A stretch of 64,000 nucleotides of DNA from Rhizobium sp. Root1212 (GCF_001424985.1 NZ_LMDA01000022.1:124001-188000), one strand, 5' to 3'; shown: positions 7,500-16,175, numbered from the stretch's first letter. Notes: generated from the sequence alone by a model not told the origin. A program made the numbers and translations.

Positions 7500-9062
7500 T
7501 TACTTCTTCTTCGGCAGGCCGGGCAGCCCCGGAAAACCGCCGCCACCCAGGCCCGGCAGCTTGCCGAGACCGGGCAATCCACCGCCGCCGCCGAGGCCGG
7601 GCAGGCTGCCCGGCTTGATACCGGCGGCTTCCGCCTGCTTCTGCAGGGCTTCGAGCTGCTTCGGGTCCATCTTCGACAGATCGGGCATGCCGCCCATGCC
7701 ACCGCCAAGACCCATCTTGCTGGCAAGGCCACCCATCATCTGCTTCATCATGCCGCCGCCCTTCTTGCCGCCCATCATTTTCATCATGTCGGCCATCTGG
7801 CGGTGCATTTTCAGGAGCTTGTTGATTTCGGCCGCATCGGTGCCGGAGCCGGCGGCGATGCGCTTCTTGCGCGAGTGCTTGAGGATATCGGGATTGGCGC
7901 GCTCGGCCTTGGTCATCGAGGAGATGACCGCGAGCTGGCGACCGAAAAGCTTGTCGTCGAGACCGGCGGCCGTCATTTTGTCCTTCATGCCGGCCATGCC
8001 GGGCATCAGGCCCATGATACCACCCATGCCGCCCATCTTCTGCATCTGGCGCAACTGGTCGGCAAGGTCGTTCAGGTCGAACTTGCCCGTCTTCATCTTG
8101 GCGGCCATGGCCGCCGCCTTTTCGGCATCGATGTTTTCTGCGGCCTTCTCGACCAGCGAGACGATATCGCCCATGCCGAGGATACGGTCGGCGACGCGGC
8201 GGGGATGGAATTCTTCCAGCTCCGACATCTTTTCGCCGACGCCGATCAGCTTGATCGGCTTGCCGGTGACCGCGCGCATCGAAAGCGCCGCACCGCCGCG
8301 GCCGTCGCCGTCCATGCGGGTCAGCACAAGGCCGGTGATACCGACGCGCTCATCGAAATTGCGAGCGAGATTGACGGCGTCCTGACCGGTCAGCGCATCG
8401 GCAACCAGAAGGATTTCATGCGGGTTCGAGCGGCGCTTGATCTCGGCCATCTCGATCATGAGCGGCTCGTCGATATGCGTGCGACCGGCGGTATCGAGGA
8501 TGACGATGTCGTGGCCGCCGAGCTTAGCAGCCTGAACGGCGCGTGCGGCGATATCGGTCGGCGACTGGCCGGCGATGATCGGCAGCGTATCGACACCGGT
8601 CTGGGCGCCGAGCTGGCGAAGCTGCTCCTGCGCGGCCGGGCGGCGCGTGTCGAGCGATGCCATCAGGACCTTCTTCTTGTCCCGCGTCGTCATGCGAAGA
8701 GCGATCTTGCCCGTCGTCGTGGTCTTGCCCGAGCCCTGCAGACCGACCATCATGATGACGACCGGGGCGGGCGCATTGAGATCGATCGGCACGCCTTCGG
8801 AGCCGAGCATGGCGATCAGCTCGTCATGGACGATCTTGACGACCATCTGGCCCGGCTTGATCGACTTCAGGATTTCGGCGCCGACGGCCTTTTCACGCAC
8901 CTTGTCGGTGAAGGAGCGGACGACTTCGAGCGCGACGTCGGCTTCCAGAAGCGCACGGCGAACCTCGCGCAGGGCAGCCGCAACATCGGCTTCCGACAGC
9001 GCGCCACGGCCGGTCAATCCATTCAGGATTGACCCAAGGCGGTCCTGGAGACTTTCAAACAT
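7500..9062 (-). CDS. ffh: Signal recognition particle GTPase Ffh
   Basis: Ffh binds 4.5S RNA and signal sequences of nascent membrane proteins and docks on FtsY. The 520-residue protein has the N helical bundle, then the G domain with P-loop GLQGSGKTT (107-115), DTRRPAAQEQL, DTAGR (190-194) and TRMDG (248-252). A Met-rich M domain follows, including the RIAAGSG RNA-binding helix. The last 50 residues are Gly/Pro/Leu repeats ending in PKKK, which is longer than in enteric Ffh. The ATG at 9060-9062 has AAGGAAGAG upstream; the longer frame adds 24 non-conserved residues. The partner ftsY is at 32.3-33.9 kb. Confidence 0.97.
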   Translation of the reverse strand: MFESLQDRLGSILNGLTGRGALSEADVAAALREVRRALLEADVALEVVRSFTDKVREKAVGAEILKSIKPGQMVVKIVHDELIAMLGSEGVPIDLNAPAPVVIMMVGLQGSGKTTTTGKIALRMTTRDKKKVLMASLDTRRPAAQEQLRQLGAQTGVDTLPIIAGQSPTDIAARAVQAAKLGGHDIVILDTAGRTHIDEPLMIEMAEIKRRSNPHEILLVADALTGQDAVNLARNFDERVGITGLVLTRMDGDGRGGAALSMRAVTGKPIKLIGVGEKMSELEEFHPRRVADRILGMGDIVSLVEKAAENIDAEKAAAMAAKMKTGKFDLNDLADQLRQMQKMGGMGGIMGLMPGMAGMKDKMTAAGLDDKLFGRQLAVISSMTKAERANPDILKHSRKKRIAAGSGTDAAEINKLLKMHRQMADMMKMMGGKKGGGMMKQMMGGLASKMGLGGGMGGMPDLSKMDPKQLEALQKQAEAAGIKPGSLPGLGGGGGLPGLGKLPGLGGGGFPGLPGLPKKK

Positions 9063-9077
9063 CGGCTCTTCCTTCTT

Positions 9078-9096
9078 GTTTCCGGGTTCCGGAAAC
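9078..9096 (-). promoter_or_regulatory. Hairpin 15 bases upstream of the ffh start codon
   Basis: Perfect 8-bp stem GTTTCCGG / CCGGAAAC with a three-base loop, directly before the ffh Shine-Dalgarno. It could influence ribosome access or protect the 5' end of a processed message. Function is inferred only from position. Confidence 0.45.
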
Positions 9097-9131
9097 GTGG
9101 TATCGGCGACAGCGAAAACAAGACGCAAAGT

Positions 9132-9240
9132 CAAAAAGCACCCGAGGGCGCAACGCGCTGTCGGGTGTTGACCTCCGGGATCTCTTTATACCTTTGCGGG
9201 TCCCGGTCGGCGGCTTCAAGTTGTCACTTGTCAGCAGATT
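9132..9240 (-). ncRNA. Candidate terminated leader RNA or small RNA upstream of ffh
   Basis: Downstream of a promoter-like sequence (9247-9275) the minus strand encodes three successive hairpins. They are CAAGT/ACTTG with loop GACA (9217-9230), CCGGGA/TCCCGG (9175-9206) and CACCCGA/TCGGGTG (9139-9167, with an inner GCGC/GCGC). The last is followed by CTTTTTGACTTT, an intrinsic-terminator layout. The predicted transcript is about 108 nt and ends about 70 bases before ffh. It lacks the GGAAGCAG loop of SRP RNA. It may be an attenuated ffh leader or an independent small RNA. Confidence 0.42.
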
Positions 9241-9246
9241 TTCGCG

Positions 9247-9275
9247 CATAAACAGGAAACCGGCCGTAAAGTCAA
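9247..9275 (-). promoter_or_regulatory. Candidate promoter for ffh leader
   Basis: On the minus strand, TTGACT (9270-9275) and TTTATG (9247-9252) are separated by 17 bases, close to the alphaproteobacterial housekeeping pattern TTGAC-N17-CTATAT. It would start RNA near 9240. Confidence 0.45.
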
Positions 9276-9320
9276 GCCGGGAGGGCGGAACGCACCTCAA
9301 AAGCATCGCATCGGCTCTGC

Positions 9321-9348
9321 GATTATGGTAGCACCACCTACCATAATC
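9321..9348. promoter_or_regulatory. Dyad operator candidate upstream of lysE-type gene
   Basis: Perfect 11-bp arms GATTATGGTAG (9321-9331) and CTACCATAATC (9338-9348) with a 6-base spacer. It lies 23 bases before the ATG at 9372, in the divergent region shared with ffh. There is no T run, so it is not a terminator. It could be an operator or a 5' UTR hairpin; no regulator gene is adjacent. Confidence 0.5.
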
Positions 9349-9371
9349 AGCCCTTCCGCGAAAGACCGACC

Positions 9372-10016
9372 ATGGACTTCCTGCCTTCGCTGCCGACGCT
9401 TCTCGCCTTCACCGCCGCGACCCTGCTGCTGGCTGCAACGCCGGGGCCGGACATGACGCTTTCGATCAGCCGGGCGCTGTCGCAGGGCAAGGGTGCGGCC
9501 ATGTGGGTCGTCGTCGGCACCAGCCTCGGCTGCCTCGTGCACACGCTGCTCGTCGCCTTCGGCGTTTCGGCGTTGATCACGGCCTCGCCGACCGCCTTCA
9601 TGATCCTGAAGACCGGGGGTGCAGCCTATCTCTTCTGGCTCGCAGTTCAGGCGATCCGCTACGGTTCGACGCTGACGGTCAAGAAGGATAACGCCCCGGC
9701 CGGCGCAAGCCCGCTTGCCAATATTTCGACCGGGCTTGGAGTAAACCTCCTGAACCCGAAGGTCATCATCTTCTTCATGACCTTCCTGCCGCAGTTCGTC
9801 ACTGCCCATGATCCGGCCGTCACACAGAAACTGCTGTTCCTCGGCGTCTTCTTCATCGTCGCGGCGATGCCGGTCAACATCGCCGTCATCCTGACGGCCG
9901 ACTGGCTGTCGGGCTGGTTGCAGCAGCGCAAAAGCGTGCTGCGCACCATCGACTATGTGTTTTCCGGCGTCTTCTCGATCTTCGCCGTCAAAATCCTGTT
10001 CACGCAGGCGCGCTGA
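9372..10016 (+). CDS. LysE/RhtB family amino-acid exporter
   Basis: 214-residue inner-membrane protein with about six hydrophobic segments. The N-terminus LLAFTAATLLLAATPGPDMTLSISRALSQG contains the TPGP motif and the Gly-rich turn of LysE/RhtB exporters. NLLNPKVIIFFMTFLPQFV in the middle is the second family signature. Such proteins export amino acids or their analogues. It stands alone between the divergent ffh region, with a long dyad upstream, and a convergent ABC ATPase gene. The substrate cannot be inferred. Confidence 0.9.
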   Translation: MDFLPSLPTLLAFTAATLLLAATPGPDMTLSISRALSQGKGAAMWVVVGTSLGCLVHTLLVAFGVSALITASPTAFMILKTGGAAYLFWLAVQAIRYGSTLTVKKDNAPAGASPLANISTGLGVNLLNPKVIIFFMTFLPQFVTAHDPAVTQKLLFLGVFFIVAAMPVNIAVILTADWLSGWLQQRKSVLRTIDYVFSGVFSIFAVKILFTQAR

Positions 10017-10035
10017 TCGGGATTACCCGATCAGC
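10012..10035. terminator. Bidirectional hairpin covering two convergent stop codons
   Basis: Perfect 10-bp arms GCTGATCGGG / CCCGATCAGC with loop ATTA. The TGA of the exporter (10014-10016) lies in the left arm, and the stop of the convergent ATPase gene (10023-10025) lies in the loop. It lacks a U tract, so it may act as a shared 3' end stabiliser or a Rho-assisted terminator. Confidence 0.6.
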
Positions 10036-10817
10036 AATGCGTCGTCGTCGAGCGTCTGTCCGCGCATCTTGCGGAACATGGCGATCAGGTCTTCGACATC
10101 AAGATTCTTGCGGTTGTCGCCGGCAACATCGAGCACGATCTCGCCGCCGTGCAGCATAATCGTGCGGTGGCCGTAATCCAGCGCCTGACGCATCGAGTGG
10201 GTGACCATCAGGGTCGTCAGCTTGCGCTCGGAGACGATCTTCTGCGTCAGCCCCATGATGAACTCGGCCATGCCCGGATCGAGCGCTGCCGTATGCTCGT
10301 CGAGAAGCAGGACTTCGGAGCCGGCAAGCGTCGCCATGACCAGCGATACAGCCTGACGCTGGCCGCCGGAGAGCAGGTCCATGCGATCCTGCATACGGTT
10401 TTCGAGACCGAGATTGAGATCGGCGATGCGTTCGCGGAAATGTTCGCGGCGCTTGGGGCCGAGGGCCGAGACCAGCCCGCGGCGTTCGCCGCGACGGGCG
10501 GCCAGAGCGAGGTTTTCCTCGATCGACAACGGGCCGCAGCTTCCCGTCAGCGGGTCCTGGAAGACGCGGGCGACGAGGCCGGCGCGGCTGGCCGTCGAGC
10601 GGCGGGTGACATCGGTCGTGCCAATCAGCACCTGACCTTCGGTCGGCAGCACATCGCCGGCGAGCACGCCGAGCAGCGTCGATTTGCCGGCACCGTTGGA
10701 GCCGATGACGGTGACGAAGGAGCCTTGCTCGATGGTGAGGCTGACGCCGTTCAGCGCCTGCTTCTGCAGCGGGGTTCCGCGGCCGAAGACGACCTTGATA
10801 TCCTTGATCGAGATCAT
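10023..10817 (-). CDS. ABC transporter ATP-binding protein (TrpZ-like set, COG1101 type)
   Basis: 264 residues with Walker A GSNGAGKST (39-47), the signature LLSGGQRQAVSLVMATL and Walker B VLLLDEHTAALDP, followed by the switch His in VTHSMRQAL. The combination of this ATPase, the permease that overlaps it by 4 bases and the binding protein upstream matches the COG1101/COG4120/COG2984 import systems; in some Gram-positives related systems import tryptophan. It powers uptake at the inner face of the membrane. The substrate in this organism is unknown. Confidence 0.88.
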   Translation of the reverse strand: MISIKDIKVVFGRGTPLQKQALNGVSLTIEQGSFVTVIGSNGAGKSTLLGVLAGDVLPTEGQVLIGTTDVTRRSTASRAGLVARVFQDPLTGSCGPLSIEENLALAARRGERRGLVSALGPKRREHFRERIADLNLGLENRMQDRMDLLSGGQRQAVSLVMATLAGSEVLLLDEHTAALDPGMAEFIMGLTQKIVSERKLTTLMVTHSMRQALDYGHRTIMLHGGEIVLDVAGDNRKNLDVEDLIAMFRKMRGQTLDDDALLIG

Positions 10818-11746
10818 GCGGCACCTCCGCGGCGAAGACGGGGAAGAACGAGCGCCACCGTCACCAGCACCGCCGTCACGAAGTTGAGGTCGGAGGCCTG
10901 CAGGCCAAGGATGTCGGTCGAGAGCGCCAGCTGGATGGCGATGCGGTAAAGGATCGAACCGAGGACACAGCCGATCAGCGCGATCAGAATGCCGCGGGTG
11001 CCGAGCAGGGTTTCCCCGATGATGACGGCGGCGAGGCCGACGACGATGGTGCCGACGCCGGAGGTGACATCGGCGAAACCGTTCGTCTGGGCAAAGAGCG
11101 CGCCGCCGAGCGCGACCAGCGCATTGGAAATGGCGATGCCGAGATAGATCTGCCGGTCGGTATTGATGCCCTGCGCCCGCGACATGCGGGCATTGGCGCC
11201 GGTGGCGCGCATCGCAAGACCGGCATCGCTTTCAAGGAAGCGCCAGACCAGGATGACGGCGAAAACCACCAGCACGCCGATGAACAGCGGGCGAACGTAG
11301 AAATCCCTGAGACCATGTCCGAAGAAGGGCGTGAGCATCGTCTCGACATTGAGCAGCGCGACGTTGGGCTTGCCCATGACGCGCAGATTGACGGAAAACA
11401 GCGCGATCATCGTCAGGATCGAGGCGAGCAGATTGAGGATGCGGAAGCGCACATTGAGCATCGCCGTCACCAGACCGGCGGCGGCACCTGCGATCATTGC
11501 GACACCGGAGGCAAACCAGGGATTGACGCCCGCGATGATCAGCACGGCGGCAACGGCCGCACCCAGAGGAAACGAACCATCGACCGTCAGGTCCGGAAAA
11601 TCCAGGACGCGGAAGGCAAGGAAAACGCCGAGCGCGACGAAGGCATAGACCAGCCCCAGCTCCACGGCACCCCAGAAGGCAATCTGACTCAAGGCTCTCG
11701 CCCTTTCGTAAATCTCGCCCCAAGACGATGGGACGCTGTCCATCAC
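10814..11746 (-). CDS. ABC transporter permease (COG4120 type)
   Basis: 310-residue protein with about eight or nine membrane segments. It belongs to the branched-chain/sugar-type permease superfamily, as shown by the block FWGAVELGLVYAFVALGVFLAFRVLDFPDLTVDGSFPLGAAV and the later GTIVVGLAAVIIGETLLGTRG. The stop overlaps the ATPase start in ATGA, showing translational coupling. It is separated from the binding-protein gene by 63 bases holding a strong hairpin. Confidence 0.88.
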   Translation of the reverse strand: MMDSVPSSWGEIYERARALSQIAFWGAVELGLVYAFVALGVFLAFRVLDFPDLTVDGSFPLGAAVAAVLIIAGVNPWFASGVAMIAGAAAGLVTAMLNVRFRILNLLASILTMIALFSVNLRVMGKPNVALLNVETMLTPFFGHGLRDFYVRPLFIGVLVVFAVILVWRFLESDAGLAMRATGANARMSRAQGINTDRQIYLGIAISNALVALGGALFAQTNGFADVTSGVGTIVVGLAAVIIGETLLGTRGILIALIGCVLGSILYRIAIQLALSTDILGLQASDLNFVTAVLVTVALVLPRLRRGGAA

Positions 11747-11754
11747 ATAACACG

Positions 11755-11780
11755 AAACCGCCCCCGTCTTCGACGGAGGC
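11755..11780 (-). promoter_or_regulatory. Intercistronic hairpin between binding protein and permease
   Basis: Arms CCGCCCCCGTC / GACGGAGGCGG with one mismatch and a TTC loop lie between the stop at 11810 and the permease start at 11746. This position is typical of hairpins that protect the binding-protein mRNA and lower permease expression. Confidence 0.55.
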
Positions 11781-11809
11781 GGCCACTTCAGCCTTTCACA
11801 GGCGAAAGT

Positions 11810-12763
11810 TTATTCGACAACGCGGTTGGCGCGCTTCAGCACGCTTTCCGGGAAGGTCACGCCCATCTTGGCCGCAGCAGCCTTGTTGACGACGAGGTCG
11901 GAGCCGGCAGCGATGCGCACCGGAATATCGCCGGGGTTTTCACCCTTCAGGATGCGGACGACGACTTCGCCGGTCTGCTTGCCGACGTCGCGGTAGTTGA
12001 AGCCGAGGGCTGCGAGCGAGCCACGGGCAACCGAATCCGTATCGGCGGTGAAGAGCGGCAGCTTGGCTTCTTCGGCAACGGCAACAGCACCTTCGAGAGC
12101 GGAGATGATCGTGTTGTCGGTCGGAACGTAGATGACATCGGCGCGACCGACGAGGGCGCGGGCAGCGCCCTGAACTTCAGCCGACTTGGTGGCGGCGGAT
12201 TCGACGACGGTCAGGCCGGCCTTCTCGGCTTCGGTCTTCAGCACGGCGAGCAGCGATACCGAGTTGGCTTCGCCGGAATTGTAGAGGTAGCCGATCGACT
12301 TGGCGGACGGCACGATTTCCTTGATGAGCGCGACATGCTCGGCAACCGGCGACATATCGGAGATGCCGGTGACGTTGGCGCCGGGCTTTTCCATGTCGGT
12401 GACGAGTTGCGCGCCAACCGGATCGGAAACGGCGGTGAAGACCACCGGGATATCGTGGGTCGAGGAGACGACGGCCTGTGCGGACGGTGTGGAGATCGGA
12501 ACGATCACGTTCGGGCCTTCGCCGGCGAACTGGCGGGCGATCTGGGCGGCCGTTGCCGGGTTGCCCTGGGCCGATTCATAAAGGAACTTGAGGTTTTCGC
12601 CTTCCTTGTAGCCGGCTTCCGCCAGCGCATCCTTGACACCGTCGCGAACGGCGTCGAGCGCCGGATGCTCGACGATGGCGGTCACGGCAACCGTGACGTC
12701 ATCGGCGCGGGCCGGCAGGGAAAGGGCGACAGTCGCGGCAAGAGCGAGCAGAACGGAACGCAT
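11810..12763 (-). CDS. ABC transporter substrate-binding protein (COG2984, TrpX-like)
   Basis: 317 residues with a clear signal peptide (MRSVLLALAATVALSLPARA). The mature part has the ABC_sub_bind fold. Visible motifs are VTAIVEHPALDAVRDGVKDALAEAGYKEG near the N-terminus, the segment IPVVFTAVSDPVGAQLV, then SIGYLYNSGEANS and VIYVPTDNTIISALEG. The HPALD motif and the VFTAVSDPVGA block define the TrpX-like family. It is the first gene of the three-gene operon. Related proteins bind aromatic amino acids in streptococci, but ligand specificity here is not evident. Confidence 0.9.
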   Translation of the reverse strand: MRSVLLALAATVALSLPARADDVTVAVTAIVEHPALDAVRDGVKDALAEAGYKEGENLKFLYESAQGNPATAAQIARQFAGEGPNVIVPISTPSAQAVVSSTHDIPVVFTAVSDPVGAQLVTDMEKPGANVTGISDMSPVAEHVALIKEIVPSAKSIGYLYNSGEANSVSLLAVLKTEAEKAGLTVVESAATKSAEVQGAARALVGRADVIYVPTDNTIISALEGAVAVAEEAKLPLFTADTDSVARGSLAALGFNYRDVGKQTGEVVVRILKGENPGDIPVRIAAGSDLVVNKAAAAKMGVTFPESVLKRANRVVE

Positions 12764-12854
12764 GAAGTCCTCCTGATTGATTTCATAGGCGTTCTAGGAA
12801 AGCCCACCCATAAAATCAATCGCGCAGGTGTCGCAGTCCCATCAAAATTCGTGA

Positions 12855-14084
12855 TCAGTCGTCGGCGCCGTGGTTGGCGATCATCATGGCTTCGAAGGCC
12901 ATGCGGTCGACTTTGCGCATGCGCTCGGATTCCGATTTCAGCTGACCACAGGCGGCGAGGATGTCGCGGCCGCGCGGCGTGCGGATCGGCGAGGCATAGC
13001 CGGCCTGGTTGATGAAGTCGGCGAACTTCTCGATCTGCTCCCAGGAGGAACACTGGTAGTTCGTGCCCGGCCATGGGTTGAAGGGGATGAGGTTGATCTT
13101 GGCCGGAATGCCCTTCAGCAGGCGCACCAGTTCCTTGGCGTCTTCCAGCGTGTCGTTGACGCCGTCGAGCATCACATACTCGAAGGTGATGCGGCGGGCG
13201 TTCGACAGGCTCGGATAGGCCCGGCAGGCGTCGAGCAGGTCCTTCAGCGGATACTTCTTGTTGATCGGTACCAGCATATCGCGCAGATCGTCGCGCACCG
13301 CATGCAGCGAAATCGCCAGCATGACGCCGATTTCCTCGCCGGTGCGATAGATTTCCGGCACGATGCCGGAGGTCGACAGCGTGACGCGGCGCTTGGAGAG
13401 CGACAGGCCGTCGCCGTCTGTCGCGATCAGCAGCGCCTTCTTGACGTTTTCGAAATTGTAGAGCGGCTCGCCCATGCCCATCATGACGACGTTGGAGACC
13501 TTGCGGCCTTCGGCGGGCACGATGGCGCCGGCCGGCGTATCCCGATCCGGGAAGTCGCCCAGACGGTCACGCGCAAGAAGCAACTGCGACAGGATTTCCT
13601 CAGCCGTCAGGTTGCGCACAAGCTTCTGCGTGCCGGTATGACAGAAGGAACAGGTAAGCGTGCAGCCGACCTGGCTGGAAATGCACAGCGTGCCGCGGCC
13701 TTCCTCGGGGATATAGACCGTTTCGATCTCGACCGGGCGGCCGGCACCACGCGGCGGAAAGCGCAAGAGCCACTTGCGGGTGCCATCGCTCGAAATCTGC
13801 TCGTCGACGATTTCCGGCCGGGCGATGGTGAAATGCCGGCGCAGGATTTCGCGCATGTCCTTGGAGATATTGGCCATGTGATCGAAATCGGAAACGCCGC
13901 GCACGTAGAGCCAGTGCCAGAGCTGGCTGACACGCATCTTGACTTGCCGCTCGGGCACGCCGACCTCAACGAGGGCCTTGCCCATTTCCTCGCGCGAAAG
14001 GCCGATCAGCGTCGGCATTTCCGGGAGAACCGCCGGACGAGCCGGCGCGGGGCGTTCCAGATTGAGCGTATCGGTGGCAGTCAT
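12855..14084 (-). CDS. rlmN: Dual-specificity RNA methyltransferase RlmN
   Basis: Radical-SAM enzyme that methylates C2 of A2503 in 23S rRNA and A37 in some tRNAs. The 409-residue protein has the cluster motif C-x3-C-x2-C at 141-148 ([11 protein letters not shown]), the MGMGEPLYN motif, [20 protein letters not shown], and the two extra methyl-carrying cysteines expected, one in the C-terminal [14 protein letters not shown]. The start [12 protein letters not shown] at 14084 follows the family length. It stands alone, about 90 bases upstream of the binding-protein gene. Confidence 0.96.
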   Translation of the reverse strand: MTATDTLNLERPAPARPAVLPEMPTLIGLSREEMGKALVEVGVPERQVKMRVSQLWHWLYVRGVSDFDHMANISKDMREILRRHFTIARPEIVDEQISSDGTRKWLLRFPPRGAGRPVEIETVYIPEEGRGTLCISSQVGCTLTCSFCHTGTQKLVRNLTAEEILSQLLLARDRLGDFPDRDTPAGAIVPAEGRKVSNVVMMGMGEPLYNFENVKKALLIATDGDGLSLSKRRVTLSTSGIVPEIYRTGEEIGVMLAISLHAVRDDLRDMLVPINKKYPLKDLLDACRAYPSLSNARRITFEYVMLDGVNDTLEDAKELVRLLKGIPAKINLIPFNPWPGTNYQCSSWEQIEKFADFINQAGYASPIRTPRGRDILAACGQLKSESERMRKVDRMAFEAMMIANHGADD

Positions 14085-14355
14085 GCCTGCGGTTTCCCAT
14101 CCTTGAGACAAGCACAAGCCCTTCGAGCGCGTCGGGCGCCAGTTCCGGGGTCGTGATGCTGATCAGAATTCATATGCCGGGATCGAAACCCGATCCTCGC
14201 AGCTGTCTTGGGCGGGCCTTTAGCACGATTTTTGCCGCGCGTCACCCTCATCGCATATCAGGGCAGCCTTGCAGCCGCGCCATGGCATCGGGAAAACGCG
14301 AAATCCCGCCGATCAGGAGGCCAGCGGGATTTCCGAAAGCTGTACCAGCAAGCTC

Positions 14356-14859
14356 TTACTTGCAGGATTCGATCTGCTTCAACGCGGCGGAGATGCCGGA
14401 GAGCGAATAGGAATAGCTGGTGGCCGTGCCCTTGCGCGACTTGGCGGCAACCGACATCGCCTTGCCGTTCTTCATCGCGGCAACCAGCGCCGGCTCTTCG
14501 GCAGCATTCTCCACCCAGGCGGAATTGCCCTTGGTGAACATGGTGAAGCTCTTGCTGTCGATCGTTACCGTGACCTTGGAGTTTTCCTGCAGCGGATAGC
14601 CCATCATCGCCTGCGGCTCATAGGAGATGTTCTGGCCCGGACGCTGGGAAACCAGGAAGAAGATATCGCCGTGATCGACAGAAGCCGGGTTCTTTTCCTT
14701 CGGAACGGACAGCACGTAGCAGACCTTGCCGGCGCCCGCCTGATAGGAATAGGCACCCCAGGCATTGAACTGCTGGATACGGGTCGGCGACTGGGCCGAA
14801 GCAGCGCTTGCGCATGCCATTACGATTGCGAGTGCGGTGGTGAGCTTTCTTACAAACAT
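14356..14859 (-). CDS. IalB-family (invasion-associated locus B) secreted protein
   Basis: 167 residues with signal peptide MFVRKLTTALAIVMACASAASA. The mature part carries FNAWGAYSYQAGAGKVCYVLSVPKEKNP and GDIFFLVSQRPGQNISYEPQAMMGYPL, which are hallmarks of the IalB family first described in Bartonella erythrocyte invasion and widespread in free-living Rhizobiales. A lone Cys near the C-terminus (IESCK) could pair with the Cys of KVCYVL. The ATG at 14859 has AGGA upstream and places the signal peptide at the N-terminus. The role is probably periplasmic or surface; exact function is unknown. Confidence 0.88.
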   Translation of the reverse strand: MFVRKLTTALAIVMACASAASAQSPTRIQQFNAWGAYSYQAGAGKVCYVLSVPKEKNPASVDHGDIFFLVSQRPGQNISYEPQAMMGYPLQENSKVTVTIDSKSFTMFTKGNSAWVENAAEEPALVAAMKNGKAMSVAAKSRKGTATSYSYSLSGISAALKQIESCK

Positions 14860-15342
14860 CTTGTCCTGCCGGTTTCTTGCTTGCCAACGCCCGTTCAGCC
14901 ATTGGCCGGGCACGCATGATTAGATTTATTTTGACTTAATTCAGGTTACCAAACCGTCAACATCAGCCGAATTCGTCATCCATTCGCTTTAATATGGAAC
15001 AGCCGCCGACGCAAATTGCGGCAGAGCGCGACATGCTGCACCAGTTCAAGGCAAAAGGAGCAAGAAGGACGTTTCCAGCAAGGGATCGCCGGAACGGAGC
15101 CTGCCGGCCTCTCCCGCCGTCGCCGAGCCTCATGATCGGCGCCAGACGAAAAAACGGACCCAGCGCGCGTTTATGGAGGGAAGAAAAAGGCAAGAGTTTG
15201 GCAAGAAGATTCAAAGCATCTCACGCAAAAGTGTGCAGCGGCTTCCGCCGTCATGACGCGCCGTCAAACGAAACCTGAAGTCGAAGAAAATCGGAAGGAT
15301 CGCGACGCGCTTCAGGCGCGATCACGCACCTGAAAGTGGCGG
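14860..15342. other. 480-base stretch without a supported gene
   Basis: Only short overlapping frames are present (94 codons on plus at 14994-15278, 83 codons on minus at 14963-15214). Neither has family features or a good ribosome-binding site. A GATCGCG / CGCGATC inverted repeat lies at about 15298-15323, downstream of the DUF1232 gene. The promoter of the IalB gene is probably in the AT-richer part near 14920-15000. Confidence 0.5.
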
Positions 15343-15750
15343 TCAGCGCGCAGCCTCGGGCACCTCGTCCTTCAGTGCCTCGTCGGCCTTGATATAGTGG
15401 TCTTCCTTGATCTGCCCGCTGATCGCGGCAAAGGCCGCCGTCAACACGGCGATATCGTCGGAAAAGCCAACGACGGCGAGGAAATCCGGCACGAAATCGA
15501 AGGGCAGCACGAAATAGGCGAGCGCGCCGAGCAATATGCCACGGGTGCGCATCGGTGTATCCGGGTCGAAAGCGCAGTAGTAGGCGGCCACGACATCGCG
15601 GCTGAACGGAAGCTGGCGCATGGCCCGCTTCATCGTCGGCCAGAAACGGCGACGCACCTTGTGGGCGCGCGCTTCCTGTTCGCTTTCCTCGCCGGGCAGG
15701 AGAATTTCCCCGATCTTGACGTCATCCATCTTGTGCGATCCGTTATCCAT
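15343..15750 (-). CDS. YkvA/DUF1232 family protein
   Basis: 135 residues. The central part has the DUF1232 signature RGILLGALAYFVLPFDFVPDFLAVVGFSDDIAVL, one or two short hydrophobic helices with the conserved DFVPD motif. The N-terminal 50 residues are charged. Function of the family is unknown; it is often found near membrane or envelope genes. ATG at 15750 has AGGAGG just upstream, which decides the start. Confidence 0.87.
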   Translation of the reverse strand: MDNGSHKMDDVKIGEILLPGEESEQEARAHKVRRRFWPTMKRAMRQLPFSRDVVAAYYCAFDPDTPMRTRGILLGALAYFVLPFDFVPDFLAVVGFSDDIAVLTAAFAAISGQIKEDHYIKADEALKDEVPEAAR

Positions 15751-15776
15751 GCCTCCTGATATGGGAAAGTCGTCGC

Positions 15777-16094
15777 CTATTTCAAATGATCGGGCATGCG
15801 GCCGGCTGCAGCCTTGTCCATTTTTTCCGCCAGCTTGAAGTCAAGCTCCGTCAGGCCGCTGGCCGAATGGGTGGTTAGCGTCACGTCCACCTTGTTGTAG
15901 ACATTGAACCATTCGGGATGGTGATCGAGCTTTTCGGCGGCAAGCGCGGCCTCGCTCATGAAGCCGAAGGCCTGGACGAAACTCTTGAAGCGGAAAGCCT
16001 TCCAGATCGAGGCCCCGTCTTCTGCTAGCACCCAGCCGTCCATCGCCTTCAGACGCTCGGCCACGTCTTCGGCTTCAAGCTTGTCCCGGCTCAT
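15777..16094 (-). CDS. phhB: Pterin-4a-carbinolamine dehydratase
   Basis: Recycles the tetrahydropterin carbinolamine formed by aromatic amino-acid hydroxylases. The 105-residue protein carries the catalytic signature [24 protein letters not shown] (the HHPEW motif with tandem histidines) and the final [14 protein letters not shown]. Length is normal. No phenylalanine hydroxylase gene is in the window, so it may serve a hydroxylase elsewhere or have another pterin role. It lies 26 bases upstream of the DUF1232 gene on the same strand. Confidence 0.93.
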   Translation of the reverse strand: MSRDKLEAEDVAERLKAMDGWVLAEDGASIWKAFRFKSFVQAFGFMSEAALAAEKLDHHPEWFNVYNKVDVTLTTHSASGLTELDFKLAEKMDKAAAGRMPDHLK

Positions 16095-16175
16095 CGGCGT
16101 ATCCTTTCCTTGGCTTTGCTTCCCTAAGCATGAAACCGGCCGGGGAACGCCGCAAGGAAAATCGCGGGGCCTGGC

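Noticed and set aside
9132-9240. SRP 4.5S RNA (ffs) next to ffh
   Set aside because: The conserved GGAAGCAG tetraloop region of SRP RNA is absent; the structure is different.
14963-15278. Two short overlapping ORFs on opposite strands
   Set aside because: No family features, no good ribosome-binding sites, and atypical composition; not supported as genes.
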